This document shows positions 42,271 to 55,709 of a stretch of 64,000 nt of DNA, in pieces (the first letter of the stretch is position 1; each line of letters starts with the position of its first letter). Source of the DNA: Strobilurus pachycystidiatus (lineage: Eukaryota; Basidiomycota; Agaricomycetes; Agaricales; Physalacriaceae); contig JAHLMK010000004.1 of NCBI GenBank assembly GCA_019915135.1, positions 372,001 to 436,000 on the forward strand, read 5' to 3'. The notes beneath the pieces are model-generated. The model had not been told where the DNA came from, did not search any database, and worked only from the letters and a program-made list of their open reading frames with translations. The position numbers and the translations under genes are program-made.

Positions 42271-43254
42271 AGTGGGTCTGAAGAAGACATCTCATGGGAA
42301 AGCAGGCTTTTAAGTGCTCGGCGAGGTCAGCCACGAGGCATCCGAGGAGTCAGCTGAGAGTTCGATAGGCGCCAGAGCTAGTTCGGCGGAGAAGGGAAAG
42401 CACCGGAGAAGTTATGTTATCTGAATCCTGTGGCAACGACGATATAGCAGGTGTCAGCTTTGATCGAGTCTGCCTACGGGAGATTATGATGTGGCGTGAA
42501 GACAAGCGATCAAAAGCACAGCTTTTGTTTGCCCTCCCACCATACAACCACCTTGTCGCCGCGAAACATCAAAAACCACCACGCACAAATATCTAGCAGC
42601 CGCAACGCCAATGGCGGTCGCTCTTCTTTCTACCTCTACGCCCAACCTACTCGCAACGCACCTACGCAGAGATGAACGTCGTTTCTTCATCACCGTAGAG
42701 GATGGGTTACGAGACTACTAACCTACGCCATCTTCCATCGTGGTCCTGACAGCCTGCAGCGAAAATCAATGCCTAGAACCCAGACAGGCGGAAGCCGGTA
42801 TAGAGTTGGGTGTACGAGGACGTGTTCGTTCCGACCGATGTCTCCAGGATGCGTCGCGCGACGACTTTCCACGCGAAGACAGCATCTCTCCACGCGCTCC
42901 CATCTCGATGCATCCTTAGTTTTCTTCTAACCTACGCGTCGATTCCGCGCCGTAGCCTACGCTGGCGATGCGATAGGATGACATAGTCAAGTGGGCGGCT
43001 ACTGGCTGTAGTGTCGAAGATACGGCGAGGAGGCGAGGACGGCGAGGAAGTGAGTCCAGCAAGATCTTAGGTTCGCTCTTGGATCTTCCACTCTCACACT
43101 TGTCGTCTGTATGGCTCGTCTTCCTGATCTCGAAGAGCCTCAGTACTACATTATATATAGTAAATCACTAATTTATGTAGAATTGCGCCACAAACAACTA
43201 TTACTACATAGTATGAAACACGATGTCTAATGCTCTCTTTACGCGTGCAATCCT
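42271..43254. other. Intergenic, no gene seen
   Basis: Holds the upstream region of the C2H2 gene and the 3' flank of the helicase gene, with an AT-rich stretch at 43145-43220. No coding frame with family features. Confidence 0.5.
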
Positions 43255-46200
43255 TCAAGCGCCCTGGCCCCAGGCCCAGTGCGCATCACGTCCTCCTTGA
43301 GCACGCGAGATGTTTTCGTATTCCATGGCTCTGGTATTCGACGCGAGCAAGGTATGGTTCGATCCACCAATCAGCGCACCACACTCAGGGCATCTGGACG
43401 TTACAGTGGCTCCGCCACACTTCGTTCTTGTCAGTGGATGCATGCAAAATGACCCAGCAATAACTCACATCCGCAATCACAAAAGTGTGCCCATTTTCGC
43501 AGTTGTAGAAATGGCCGCGATAACCTTAAGAGACACTGGAAGTTAGCCGAAGTGTTGGATGATAGAGTTCGTGAAAACTGACCAAAATTGAGCGCTTTGA
43601 CGACGTCCGTCATCTCCTGCAGCGATAAAGGCTTGTACCCATTGTTCGACATGACATGTTCCCTCATCTTGTCGTATTCCTCTTGATACATGTCTGACAG
43701 GTCCTTCACATTCGCCTTCCACCACTCCCGTTCGTCCCTCATATCCTGCAAATTCTGCACCGGGCGTGACCTGATGTACTTTCTCTCGTCCTGCGCAAGT
43801 GCCTCGCGAATCCTGCTTCTGTCTTGCTCAATCTGGCGCACGAGACCCTCTCGGTTGGCGGCAGTAAGATCACCAGCGCGGGCGTAGTCCTCCACTTGCC
43901 GAATGATACCGAATATGAAAGCAAATATTGTTACTCGGAGAGCGGAGATCTCACAGCGTGCGACCTGACGGGAGGCGGCTGAGATACGAGCAATGTCGGC
44001 AGCCTTCTTCGCGTCAACTAAACCTGATTGATAGATGAACTCGACGAAGGAGCACCAGACCCGGCGCGGGAAAGTGGAGGTGGTCGATAGAGTATCAATG
44101 CGGCACCGAGCAACCTGGGCTATGCGCAGACGAAGTTCAATGGACATGAGGAAGGCTTCCACCTGATAACGGGTGTCCGCACGATGGGGAGGTTGGCCCA
44201 TCTTCTGATTGGCAGCTAGCATGGCCTCCGGTTCGGGTTCACCGGAGACGTGTTCGAAGTCACCGCGAAGGGCAGCCAATTCCATACGATACAGAGTGAC
44301 GAGGGCAGCCTCGTATGTCTTCACGTGTGGTCCGCGAGTTCCTGCTGCTGCGAGAAGGAGCTTGTACGCACTTGAAAACGATTCAATGACGGCTCTCCAC
44401 TCCTTCGCTTCCTCGGCCGAGAAACCGTGATGGTTGGCAGATAGAAGGAAAGCCACAGGAAGAGGTAGATCTTGTTTGAACGCCTGAAGGTTCTTCTGGC
44501 GTTTGGCGAAGATGTCCTCGAGATCTCCAACAGAAAGGGACTTCGCCTTCATTGCCCGAGCGGCCTCCTCTGCTTGAGGTAGCGTTATCACCAACTCTCC
44601 GATCGACTGGGCAGCTTGGCCGACCTGCTTCGACATCTTGCTGGCCACATTACGTTCGAGAATATCAAGATGAGCACGTTTCGTGACACGTCCGTAACGA
44701 AGGGCTGTAATGGGACCACGACAAGTGGGGCATGACGGCGGCGTCTGGAAGTCGATAGGCGGAGCCTTCATGGCGCGATACGCTCCAGTTAGAGGATCGA
44801 TGTCATAGAAGTCCGACATATGACAATGACCATCTAGAGTTTCGACCGTGAAGAAGTGTCCGCATGCCAAGGTGATTGTTTTCTCGCTGACATCGTCCAA
44901 CTTGAAGTCAAGGTCGGTAACTGATCGTTGAAGAATGAAATCGACGATGGCGCCTTTTTTCTCAACGGGCAAACAATCGATATCGGGGCACTCTTGTACA
45001 TCGCACGGCTCTCCGCACACTAAGTGAAAAAGATATGCGTGAGAGGGAATCTGTCGAAAGTGAGAAGATCATACCAGAAGGGCAAGGATGACCACACTGC
45101 AAAAACTTTGTGCAAGGTTCATCACAAGGAAGTCGTGCGCATATCTGAAGATAGACTCAGTCCGAGTGGCCATAGTCTGATGAAGGAAACACATACAGAG
45201 CCACAAGGAACAGGACATTCAAGCTGATGAACGCATCGCCACTGACAGGGTTCCATGCACGGAGGGCAGGGCTCCGAGCAAGGTTTATCGCATCGATGGT
45301 GCGAGCACGCCTGGCGACAATCGGCTTGACAGGAATCATTGCATTCGTGATCCTGGGAGCAGTCGCGACCACAGCGGTGCTGGCAGTAGAGGAGTCGTTC
45401 ACATGGGTGTCCTCGGTGCACTGTACGAAGTATTGGTCGAGGAGTTTGCGGTGATGGCGTCGGGCTCGTGAGGTTTCGACAGATACAGCATGGGGAGGAA
45501 CAAGACCGGCTACAGCATGACATGGTTCCACCGCAAACAGACGTGCATGAGACCTTGCTTGGGTCCATGTGACAAGGCATTGATTGTTGGTGCTCGCAGA
45601 ATGGCAAGCTCTTCACAACCTTGACCGTACAGGCAATCGAGTCGACGTCCGCCAATTCATAGCTGACAAATCGCTTCAGCTTCGAAGTGAGATCGGTGAG
45701 AATAACGAAACAGCATACCACGAAACCTTCTCCTTCGTGTGTCCGCATGGAAGAACCACCTTGTACACTGGGAACTGGCAATCTCCACATTCATCTCCGC
45801 ATTCCCGATGGCAAGGGTGCCTTCGCGGACAAGTGATCCGCGGACAAGGCTCGTGACATTTCATCCGACCATGTTGGTCTTGGTCAGGGTGACACTAAGG
45901 ATAGAAAAGTATTGAGAGCAGGTACAACATGACAAAGAACGGGACGTACCACAGACGGACACGTGTGGCCGCAGTTCAGCTGAAACTCGCATCGAGCAAG
46001 ACAACCACCCTCTGGAGCGACAGTCGCCAGTTGACCAGGTCCTGAGATGAGACGAGCCTCGTGTGGGTGTCGAGCACAGACAATGGGCAAATCCAGACCA
46101 ATGAGACCTTGTGCTTCCATGGCCATGAGAATGGTCTCCCAGGTTTTGTTTTGTCGGAGGTTTGAGGAGTTTCCGAGCACATACATGCCATGTTGCGCTC

Positions 46201-49200
46201 TGGAGACCGCGACATTGATGCGGTTGGAGCTCTGCCAGTCACTGTTGTAGTCAAGTCGACGTAGAGCGAACCCAGATGCTTACTTTCAAGAAACCGATTG
46301 AGGCATCACCAGAAAAGTCACCGGAGTTTCGAACAAGGGAAATGATGACAATCTTTGCTTCCTCGCCCTGGAAGGTATCCAAAGTACCAAGTCGAATCTG
46401 TGTTTTGTTAATGTAATCACTGCCGGAGTTGCAATCGTAGACGAGCTTACATGTTTTGCGACGTCGACATCCTCAAAGCTGACATTCGGCGCTTCAGCAC
46501 CTTGTCTTTCAAGTGCGTCCGCATCCCGTTCATCAACGCTGACGGCGAGCCTGGCGTCACGGAGGGCAGCGCGAACTTTCTGGAGCTGGCCGAGATAGGC
46601 ACAAAGAACGGCAATGTCGCCCTTCCCACTGTACCGTCCTTGCTTCAAAAAGTACATCACCAAGTCCTTGATCATTTTGACCTTTGGGGGGTGAGCATTC
46701 AATTGGTTGTTGATACGAGAAGTGACAACGTGACTCACTTCCCAGTCATTGTACTTCGACACGGAATCTTGTTCTCCGTTTTCGGCATGCGTATGCGACC
46801 AGAAGAACACATCGTATTGCATGCCACTCACATGGGGATATTGACGAACCAGTGGATGGTCCAGCAGGGTAGGATATAGGATGGACCTAAGTACGCCGTT
46901 GAGAGAAGAGCAGCACAGGCACAGTGCGTACATACCGAGGGAACTGAGAAATCTCCGGCCTCATGCGACGTTGCACGTCAATCAACGACATGGGACACCC
47001 GTTATCCGACAGACGCTCGAGCAAAGAACGATCGAACTTGAAGAGGCGTCTACCCCGCTCGCTGTCCATTGATAAACCTAATGTGGCGTACTCATGAACA
47101 TTAGGTTGTAACGAGGGAGTCGTGCACTGGACAGACCGTAATTAGCAAGAGTAGGTCGAAGTTGTTGAGGATCGCCGATGCAAATCAGATGCTCGACCGA
47201 CGGGACAAGGGAGGCAAGTATATGGGATTCCAAAACCTGCCCGGCCTCTTCAACTATGAGGACTTTTGGCGAAACAGTCTATATGCGCACATCAGCTCTG
47301 GGCGATCAAGAGCACAAGACGTCGTTGAACACACCGAAAGAAGAGACACAAGCTTTGCGGCACCTTCAGAAATTGTTAACGGTGTAGTCTTCAAGATGCA
47401 ACAATGAGACCTACCGGTCGTGGTGCATCCTATGATATCTACGTTTGACAAAATGTTTTGGCGAGCCTTTCGGGAGATCGTCAGGACACAGTCGATGAAA
47501 AGTATAATAGACCCACCTGGTCGTTGATGTTTTGAAGATTCGTACAGCTTTCATCGTATTGCCGACGAAGATGTTCAAATTCTTGCAACTTGGAAACATA
47601 GGCCATGTGTCGAACCTCATCCTCCCAGATCTTTGCAACTCGGTGACGGTCTTCGGACAGCAGAGACCAAGGAGAAGAAGCGGCAAGGAGATGCTCGACA
47701 GAGTGGATCCTGACCGACGGAGCCAGAGGAATTCCGTCCATTCCCAAGGAGAGGAAGAAGGCGAGACGTGGGTCCTCGTCACCACTGCCTGGTTGAGTTG
47801 AGAGGAACCGCAGATCATAGCTTCCCTTCCAGAACCCGTACAGAGTCTTTGGTACCCCATGTTCAGACCTCTTCTTCTTGGAATGAACCACCTCGGTCCA
47901 CTCTCCACCACTCTCTTCCTCCTCGAGCATGATTCGGTGCAGTCGCTCGATCCATGCCGGCGGATTGAGGAATTCCATCTCGACATCGGGGTAATGTATG
48001 GTCAGATAATCCTGCACAATGGTCCAATGCATGCGCGGAATCTGGATTTGACCCATGAGGTTTTGAATTCCCTCCTCGATGTCTTTCATTTTGCGATATT
48101 CCCTACGTCGAGACGTATCAAGGGGCGAGATAGCACCGTTGAGCTCAGATTCGAGCTTGAACAGGCTGTACTCCGCCACCTGTTCGTCGCCAGAGCGCGA
48201 ACCCAGCCGAACAAGTTTGGTCGTAATCTTCGCATCGAGGACTGATCGCAACATGTGGTCTAGAGCATGATTGGTGTACGCAATGAGGACTGCACGATGG
48301 TCAACGGTACTGACCAGCTACAAATACAAATACAACACTCGCCTATGGGCCGGATCTTGTTGGCAATCAATACCCTCAGCAGCTCCTTACCAGTGAAGCT
48401 CTAGCATACTTGGTGAGTATCATGCGTTGGGCAACAAGATTGAAAAAGTAAGTACCTTGCCCGTTCCGGGAGGTCTACAGTTGACACGTCGAATGTGAGA
48501 AAGTTTGTGTACAAGAACAGCAAACATACTACGTACCCTTGGATGAGGCAAATCTGCCGAGTCAAGGCGTCCACGACCGTTTCGGCTTGAGACGAGTCCA
48601 ACGAGCTCAAGTCCCGCAATGTAGTACGAGCGGTATGAACAGACTCGGGGCTTTCGATGTCGAGGTGTGATGGAGGCGCGCCCGCTGGGAGCAGACATTG
48701 CAGGTTGTATCGAAAACCAGGAACACGAGCGTAACGTGGTGCGGGGACAGGCACGTCTTTCAATGACTCCTCCGAAGCGATGTAGTCCCAGAACGGAATA
48801 GATGTCGGCTCTACCGTCTGCAGGGTTTTCAGGAAAGGCCTCATCGACTCGTACATGATGGAGTTATCGATAAGCAAGGCAAAAGTGGAAGCGTCCTTTG
48901 GTGGAGAGATTTCTTGCCCTCGGAGAGCAGATAACTCGAGTTCCGGATCAAAGAAGGACACTCGAACTTCGACGCAGTCCTTCTTTGCTCGGGATGATTC
49001 TGCGATGTCGGTGTTGCCAGACACAACGGTTCCCAAAAAAACGCGAGTGCTGTCCGGCGAGATGAGAACAAGAGCTACAAGGCTGCCGTTTGAGAGCCTT
49101 TTAGAATGCTCCCAGAACTCGTATCGAGCTCGAGCATTGTTATCCCGGGCCGTTCCAGGCGGCGTATCAACGGTGAGGCCAATGGTGAAGTTCTTTCGCT

Positions 49201-51152
49201 CGGCCTTAGGAGGCGTGAACTGGGCATTAGTGTAGAGGTGGAAGAACACGGAGTCGGCGCCTGAGCTACGGTATGCTCCGCCACGATTGGTACGAAGGGT
49301 GTCCAACTGAGTGCGACGACGGTGGCCTGGTTCTGATCTGATGGCAAGATCGGTGTTGATAGCTAATACTGACTGACGAATGGGGGCACTGAGGAAGCAC
49401 ATTAGCTTAGCGTACCACAAGTAAACGGCGGGGAAGTTACATCATCTCTTCACGAAGCAAGCGGAATTGAATGTCGAGGTGTTTCTGCATCGATCCACTA
49501 GGGAGATGGTGAGGACCGCCTGGAACAAAGTTGGGGAGGTAGGCTTGAAGCGGACTGATAAGCTCGTCGTGTGTAGGGGCGATACGAATATCGCTAAAGT
49601 CGGAAAAGTCGTTATCGTGACGAGGACCGCCCTCACGGAGATCGCCTGGTGCCACATATGTCTGTTCAAGCCGGTTGACCAGAGCAGCCTGGATATCACT
49701 TTCCGAAATCCTATCTCCTCGAACCAAGCGTTGTTCGTCGGCAACACCGGCCTCACGGCGGACGATGGAACGCAGCTGGTATATATCTGAACGCAGCTTG
49801 TCAAGAGTAAGTCGACGAACACGAGGCTCAGACTTTGTGATGTCGTCGAGAAAGAGTTCTCCAGGAGAGTTGACAGCCTCAGCCCAAAAGTCGAACCAGT
49901 CGGCGATGGATTCAACGAGAGTCAAAATCTCTGGATGACTCCGGATTGCGCCTTTGAAGAGCTTGAAATACCTGGAACAGGATCAGGCAATTGACTGGCC
50001 AACACATGAACGACGTACTGGTAGAAAAACGTATAGAGCACTTGAAATAGCGGAATTCCGCTCAAATGTCCTTGACTTGAGGCCGGAAGGTACGCGCTGG
50101 CCATTGGGTCGCTCCAGCTTCTTCCTTCGATAAGCGCTGAGACATTACTGAGAACAGTCCGATGTATCGCCGTATAATTATTCTCCACCAGCGTATAGAG
50201 CTTGCTAGATAGATCATGGGCATGGGATTCTTGGGATTCTCCCCCGAAATAAGTTGCACGCACTTGATGTTATGATGGATAGTGCTTTTGAGAATGAGCG
50301 TCGATGTGAAGAACTACAGCATTGATCAGCGTCCTACCCCACGACTGCCTACTCCAAGACTGACCTCCATCAAAGGGAAATAGCCTCGCTGAAAGGATAC
50401 TGTCTCCCTTACGTCGCTCGATCTAACTTTTGTGGAGACCATCGGCCAACAAAGAACCTCTCCAATAAGAGAGAAGGTGTTGTTACCGAGATCGTTCTGT
50501 GGTGATATGAGATTAATGATCAAGGGCGAGAGATTGAGTTCCGTCATACTTGGACAACAAAATCAAGAAATTCCTGTCAAGCTGTTAGTTTAGTAATCCC
50601 AGAGATTCAAAGAGCATGATGCACACCTGCGCGGCATCGACTGTCTGTCAAGGGAAATTAGATATTGTGATAATACGTTCAGATAAGAGTGCATACCCAG
50701 TGAGGATTTCGCGCATTGACGTTGGCAAGAAGACGAACAAACCCCTCGATCTTCGAAGCGGAGGAGAAATCCCGGTTTCGAGAGAGGAAAGAGTTAAGAT
50801 TGTTGTGGACCGCTTGGGGTGTCATTCCCTGGAATTCACGGCGATGGGATCCATTGTTCTCTGCCATGCCTTCAGGCGAGAAGAAGGGGAAATCTGTCGC
50901 GGGTGCTGTCGGAGCATCAGGCGCTACGTCAGCCGCGGGTTTCGCTTCGTGGCGAAAGTGGCAGCTGTAGCCTCGGCGGCAGGAGCCATACTCCCAGAAA
51001 TAGTCGCATACTCCTTGTGGCCCTCTTGGCGGACGATTGTTCCCGCCGCCACGTCCACCGCCCCCGCCCCGACCCCTGCCACGGTCACCGCCGCGATGCG
51101 AACCATCTGAATTTCCACCCCGAGGCCGCCCACGATTTCCGCGTGGTGGCAT
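43255..51152 (-). CDS. ZNFX1/Hrr1-like NFX1-type zinc finger SF1 RNA helicase
   Basis: A large multi-exon gene starting at ATG 51152 and ending at 43255, probably over 2,000 residues. N-terminus: RGG-rich stretch and one CCCH finger (CDYFWEYGSCRRGYSC...H). Then comes the ZNFX1 conserved region (LDIQFRLLREEM), a UPF1-like SF1 helicase: P-loop GPPGTGK, IVEEAGQVLE (motif II), GDPQQLRPT (III), QRRMRPEI (IV), TFQGEEAK (V), NVAVSRAQHGMY (VI). Cys/His-rich NFX1-type fingers follow (45.1-45.9 kb), then a RING-like CPTCRGPI block near 44730, and a C-terminal RZ finger (GHFYNCENGHTFVIADCGG, about 43395-43540). Family members (fission yeast Hrr1, worm ZNFX-1) work with RNA-dependent RNA polymerase in small-RNA silencing. 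Exon limits in the middle were not all resolved. Confidence 0.9.
48456..48474 (-). other. 19-nt microexon coding the helicase P-loop
   Basis: Between introns 48475-48536 (donor GTACGT) and 48401-48455 (donor GTACTT). With the last two bases of the previous exon it reads GPPGTGK; the next exon continues SFTGKELL. Both joins keep frame, and skipping the exon would remove the ATP-binding loop and shift the frame. Confidence 0.7.
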
Positions 51153-51760
51153 GAAAAACGTTTGGGTTAATTGAGAGAGACTCGAAGATCGATGACAAGG
51201 TGTGGTGAATGCGATGCAAGACAAAGAAGAATCGAAGAGCCTATAAGTGAATTAGGCGCTGCGCTGTGAAGAGTTGAGTAATGAATACCTATTGTATCTT
51301 TACAGCTCCGCATGGTGGCGTAAACCCAGAATCCCAGATGCCGGACCTGTAAGAGACCATGTGGGCCGTCCCAGCATTGAAGTGACCTTCGCCGGCTCTA
51401 ACTCTACAAGATCCATAGGGATTGCAACACAGGCGAGGTGCGCTGTATGGACGGGCGCCTATTCGAAAGAGGCCATGAGGCAAATGTTCCGGGTCTTCGA
51501 TTCATTTCGGTCCGGCATGGGACACTAGGTGACTACATAGAACGAATTAAGAAGCTGCTCAACAAACATGCTATAGCTTGAGACAAACCATGATGCGGAT
51601 GCCCGACACGAGGTGTGGCGGCCGATATGTTGAGCCAAAGAAAGAGGTCCCGTTCTTCTCGAGTGAGCATTGATGGTTGGTGAGGAGGAACAGGCCCAAA
51701 CAGACTCACTGCAACAGCGGATACCATTCTGCGGTATACTTTCGTTATCACACAAGCATC
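51153..51760. repeat. Helicase promoter region, divergent duplicate of 63447-64000
   Basis: Shares ordered blocks with 63447-64000: AGTTGAGTAAT, TGGACGGGCGCCTATTC, GAAGCTGCTC(A/G)ACAAAC and AGACA(A/G)ACC(A/G)TGATG. Both copies lie upstream of a minus-strand gene that begins with an RGG-like segment and a CCCH finger. No separate gene assigned. Confidence 0.6.
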
Positions 51761-52485
51761 AACTGATCAACCTCGAGGCGGAGAGTAAGTGAGCTACGGC
51801 GTGTCCAGTACGTCTTCTGGGTGCATTTTGCTGTACAACTCGCGAAGCAAATTCAATTGTCGCGGGTTCTGGTCGGGGTGAAAAGAAAGAGAGTGGTGGC
51901 TGTGCAGACCAACTCGTCTCTCAGGGCAGCGCGTCATGCGTACAAGAAATTCTTAGCAGTGAGCTCAGAGCGCAGCGATGAAGCGCCTTCTACTACTGAC
52001 GGCCGGAGCGGTTTGGTTGAATTTTCACATTTCGAAATCAAACCTTGTGATGTCATAGTAACCCATTGACCACCGACCATTGTCCGACCATCCCACTGTT
52101 GACCGGCATGTTTGCCGCCTCCCTCCCGCCCCCGCCCGCCCCTCCGCCTCCCGCCCGCCCCTCCGCCCCCCTTCGCTCTGCTCCCGCCAGTCTGTACGCT
52201 CCCGTCTCCCCGCCCTCTTTCAGCGGCCACCTTAGTTGTCACATACATGTAATCTTCACCTGCATTCATAGCTTACCAGGACCAGTCTCTTTTGTTCTCG
52301 AATAATAATAGATCCGAAGGCTACGAACACTACAACCAGTCTGACCACTGAGACCCGCGAAATATCTATGGATACTCGCCAGAAATCTCCGCTCAGACCA
52401 CTGTGCAACACCATAAAGGCGGAAGCGCCGTTTGTTTCTCCCCCCAGGCTTCACAGCTCTTCTGCTCGATTCTCTTCCATTCACT
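51761..52485. other. Intergenic with C-rich tract
   Basis: Promoter side of the alpha-kinase gene. A pyrimidine tract of CCCGCC/CCTCCGCC units (about 52113-52200) is G-rich on the minus strand. No gene seen. Confidence 0.5.
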
Positions 52486-55279
52486 ATGTCTACAAGCAAC
52501 GACTCCCCTTCCCCACAGACTTGCAGCGACTGCAATGGCTCCTTCGTACGCAAGGACCGCCCCGGTCCTTGCGGTCGCTGCTTTCTTCTGCTCAACATTC
52601 AGAACAAGTGCATAAAGGATGGCGTCACGAATGTTGGAGAGACTCGCGAGTTCCAGGATGCTCTCATCAAGCCACAGTGCCACTTGTGTGGCGTCTGTGT
52701 TAGCTTTTTGGGTCCTGGAGACATATGCCAGGCCTGTAGACCTCGTGGGTCGCAATTTCCTCCCTCCACACCTCTTTTTAATTGTGTTTAGACTTACCTG
52801 TGCCCGTTGATGATGACATCCGCAAACTCAAGTTCACTCAACAAATGCAGGCTGGCCATGAGAAGCGCAAGGCCGATCAAGCGGCCGAGGAGGCAACGAT
52901 GCGTGAAGCAGAGTCCCGAAAGCGCCTCCGCCTCAGTCAAATTATCGGTTCCGCCTCTAATCCCGGTCACCTTACGGCTCAGTTTCAGCAACCACCGCCA
53001 TCTACTACGCCAAGCCTTCTCAATACAGCTGCTCTGACTGGCCGCCGATTAGCCGTCAACGGTTCCGGCAGTTCGTATATGGTTTCAGTCGACTTTCGGT
53101 TCATTCGCACTCCGAAGAAAGTTACAGCTATTATTCCTGTCATCAATGACACTGTTTCTCCTGGCGATAGGATTCAAGGTCAGTTGGTGCATTGGTACAT
53201 CTATACTTCTGTTCTAACATCGTCTGGCCTTAGACTTTGTCACCACAACTGTCCTTCGACATGTCAATAACCGTATGCAGACCTACAGCGGCAATCTGTT
53301 CAAGCAGTAAATGTTCTCGCCTCTCTAATCGCAACTGTAACTGATTCGCTGTGATCTTATCAAGAGACGAACTTAATCTCACATTCAAGAACAACACATC
53401 GTTCAAGAGCGGAACAGAGTACTCTACATTCCATGAAGCCTACGCCACACACATGGCCGAAAAGAACTCGAATATCTACTTCCCAAACCCCAAAGGATCT
53501 CTCAAAGCAAACGCCGTTCAGTTCCAACTCGAGTGTTACTTGAATACTATTCTGTACGAAACAAGGAACCCTCCTCTTCCGGCTACCTTAGGTGGATCTG
53601 CACCAAAGGCTTCTCGTGGCGAGACCATGAATGGTGGCACGATGACCTCTGCAAGCAGACCCATGAGTAAGCTGTCTTTCTTGCATGCGAGTTCTTACTG
53701 TTGATCAATCCTTGTAACAGCCTCAATGCGTGGCTTGTCTAGGCCAGTATTCTCAACCGCAGCTTTTGCCCGTGGAAACGCACGCGCTGAGACACCTGTC
53801 ACCATGAAGTTCTGTGACATTTTCAAGGCCATGCTGACCGATGAAGATGATATAGACCTGCGCACCATATCGCCCCCATGGCCAGCACACATGGATCAGT
53901 TGCAACGAGGAACCCTCCGAGATCAGCCCATGGCGCACGGACGAGTCAAATCAGTGTTTAAAGTATGGGCATAGTCTTACCATTGGCAGACACTGACCTA
54001 TCTCGAAGCTAACCTTGAACGGAACCAATGAAGACTATGTAGCAAAGCGTCTGACAAACCTTCAGCACCGAGGACGGCTGGGCAATGGTAATGCACTCTC
54101 CTATGAGGTTATAGAGCAGCGATATGGGGCATTCTACCTGAACAAGTTCTATGAAGATGTCAGCTGTGTGACGGCCGACTTTGATGATAGACGTACGTGT
54201 GAAACCTTATACTTTTCTATTATTCATAATTCTTCCAGCTTTTGTGTGGGCGGACGTTTTTCTGGCTATGGAAGTCATTGATAAAGAGCCATCACCTGCG
54301 TCTGGACTCTCCCTGCGTCAGTTTCAGGAAGCCTATGCTGAAGACGTTGACTTTGCCGTTTTCTGGGTGATTGAGAAAGCTAGAAACCTCGTAAGTGGTC
54401 ACTCCCTATTGTCTGCGCAACGGTTGACGGTTCTTATCTTGTAGACTGTCACCAAGTACACCGGAACCACATCCTTCTATCAGACCGATCACAGTCGCAT
54501 GAGTATCATTGCTCACGCATTCACACACTATGTCTACGATGCCTCGGATGGTGATCGTGTAGTTGCTGATCTTCAAGGTATGTGGCTGCTCTGGCCGTCC
54601 AATAAGCGTCCACTCTGAACAGTCCACTCTAGCAAGTCCAGAATATAAAGACGGAGTTCTGTACAACGTCCTCTTTGATGCATCCTTCCACTTCTCCGAC
54701 AAAGGTACAACCGACGGTCCCGCGTCTGATCTCGGCGATGAAGGCATTGCCATGTTTGTCCAGCAACATGTCTGCAACGATCTCTGTACCCTACTTGGAT
54801 TGCCAGTCCTAGGGAAGGCATCCAGTACTTCGGTCTCAACGTCGTCCTCCAACCCACACCGTCGCGGGCAGGACAAAGGCCCAACCAAATCTCGAAGCAG
54901 GAAGGGCCGGAAGACTGGCAGCTTCAAATTCCACGATGACAAGGACACTTCTGACGATGATCTGGATGACAGCGATATCTACGTCTCCAGCATCAGCACT
55001 GACACTGGCAGCCTGAGCGCCCCAAAGCGCACCGCTCACCATGCTGCCGGCCAGAAGTCGCATCCTCGGTCTCAGCCTGCACGTCGTCATGACCAGGCTC
55101 CCCTGTTCATTGAAGGTGGTAGCGAGGAGGAGCGAGATGATCATCATGCTGTCCGTCAGGAGGAGGAGGACGGGGACGGGGATGCGAACGAAGAAGGGCA
55201 GAAGGATGTCCACCAGCCAGCCGGCGAGCAGCCCGCCACAGCCCCAGAACAGACGCACCCCACTCAGCCTGAGGCCTAG
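52486..55279 (+). CDS. Alpha-type protein kinase with N-terminal zinc ribbons, 792 residues
   Basis: Nine exons: 52486-52744, 52792-53178, 53234-53306, 53365-53666, 53721-53962, 54009-54192, 54239-54390, 54445-54577, 54633-55279. All are in phase (2379 nt). N-terminus: two CxxC...CxxC units (Cys13/16/29/32, and QCHLC...CQAC at about residues 67-85), a charged helix, then an alpha-kinase domain (about 345-640). Its marks are YVAKR with the ATP-binding Lys at 434, FVWADVFLAMEV, VVADLQ, and GDEGIAMFVQQHVCNDLC, the Gly-rich and zinc-binding end of the MHCK/EF2K fold. A basic then very acidic tail follows. Alpha-kinases phosphorylate Ser/Thr and are expanded in Agaricomycetes; the substrate is unknown. 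All key kinase features are present, so it is probably active. Confidence 0.88.
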
Positions 55280-55709
55280 ATGCACACTCGATGATGAAGG
55301 GCTGATACTGGACATTTTGACAACACTGACACTTAAATTACGACTCTTGATGACTGCTTTACAAGTTCTGAATCTACTTACTTACTGAAGGGAATACATG
55401 TTGTTATCTGTGCATAGATTGGATGAATAGACGGGCGGCTGTCGACGAGTCCTCTTCAACTTCAACATATACCTTGACTGCCTCTTTGAATCTCGACCGC
55501 CTCCACTACCGCTTCCTCTTCCGACTCTGGCTCCGCCTGGATCACATACTCCCATACTGCTCCTCTGGCGTCCGGACGTGATCTTCTTCCGGCGCTGACG
55601 ACTTGTCTTGCATCTTATGATTCTCCTACGTCCGAGTCGACATCAGCACCATGACACGGTTCTTGATTAGCGCCGAAAGGCATACCTTAACCAGCTTCCT
55701 CAACATCTT
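55280..55709. other. Intergenic, 3' flanks of convergent genes
   Basis: Lies between the kinase stop and the apparent end of the minus-strand UIM gene. No gene seen. Confidence 0.5.

Noticed and set aside
52100..52260. Gly/Arg-rich minus-strand frame (51934-52269) as a gene
   Set aside because: It is the complement of the C-rich tract in the kinase promoter; composition alone explains the open frame.
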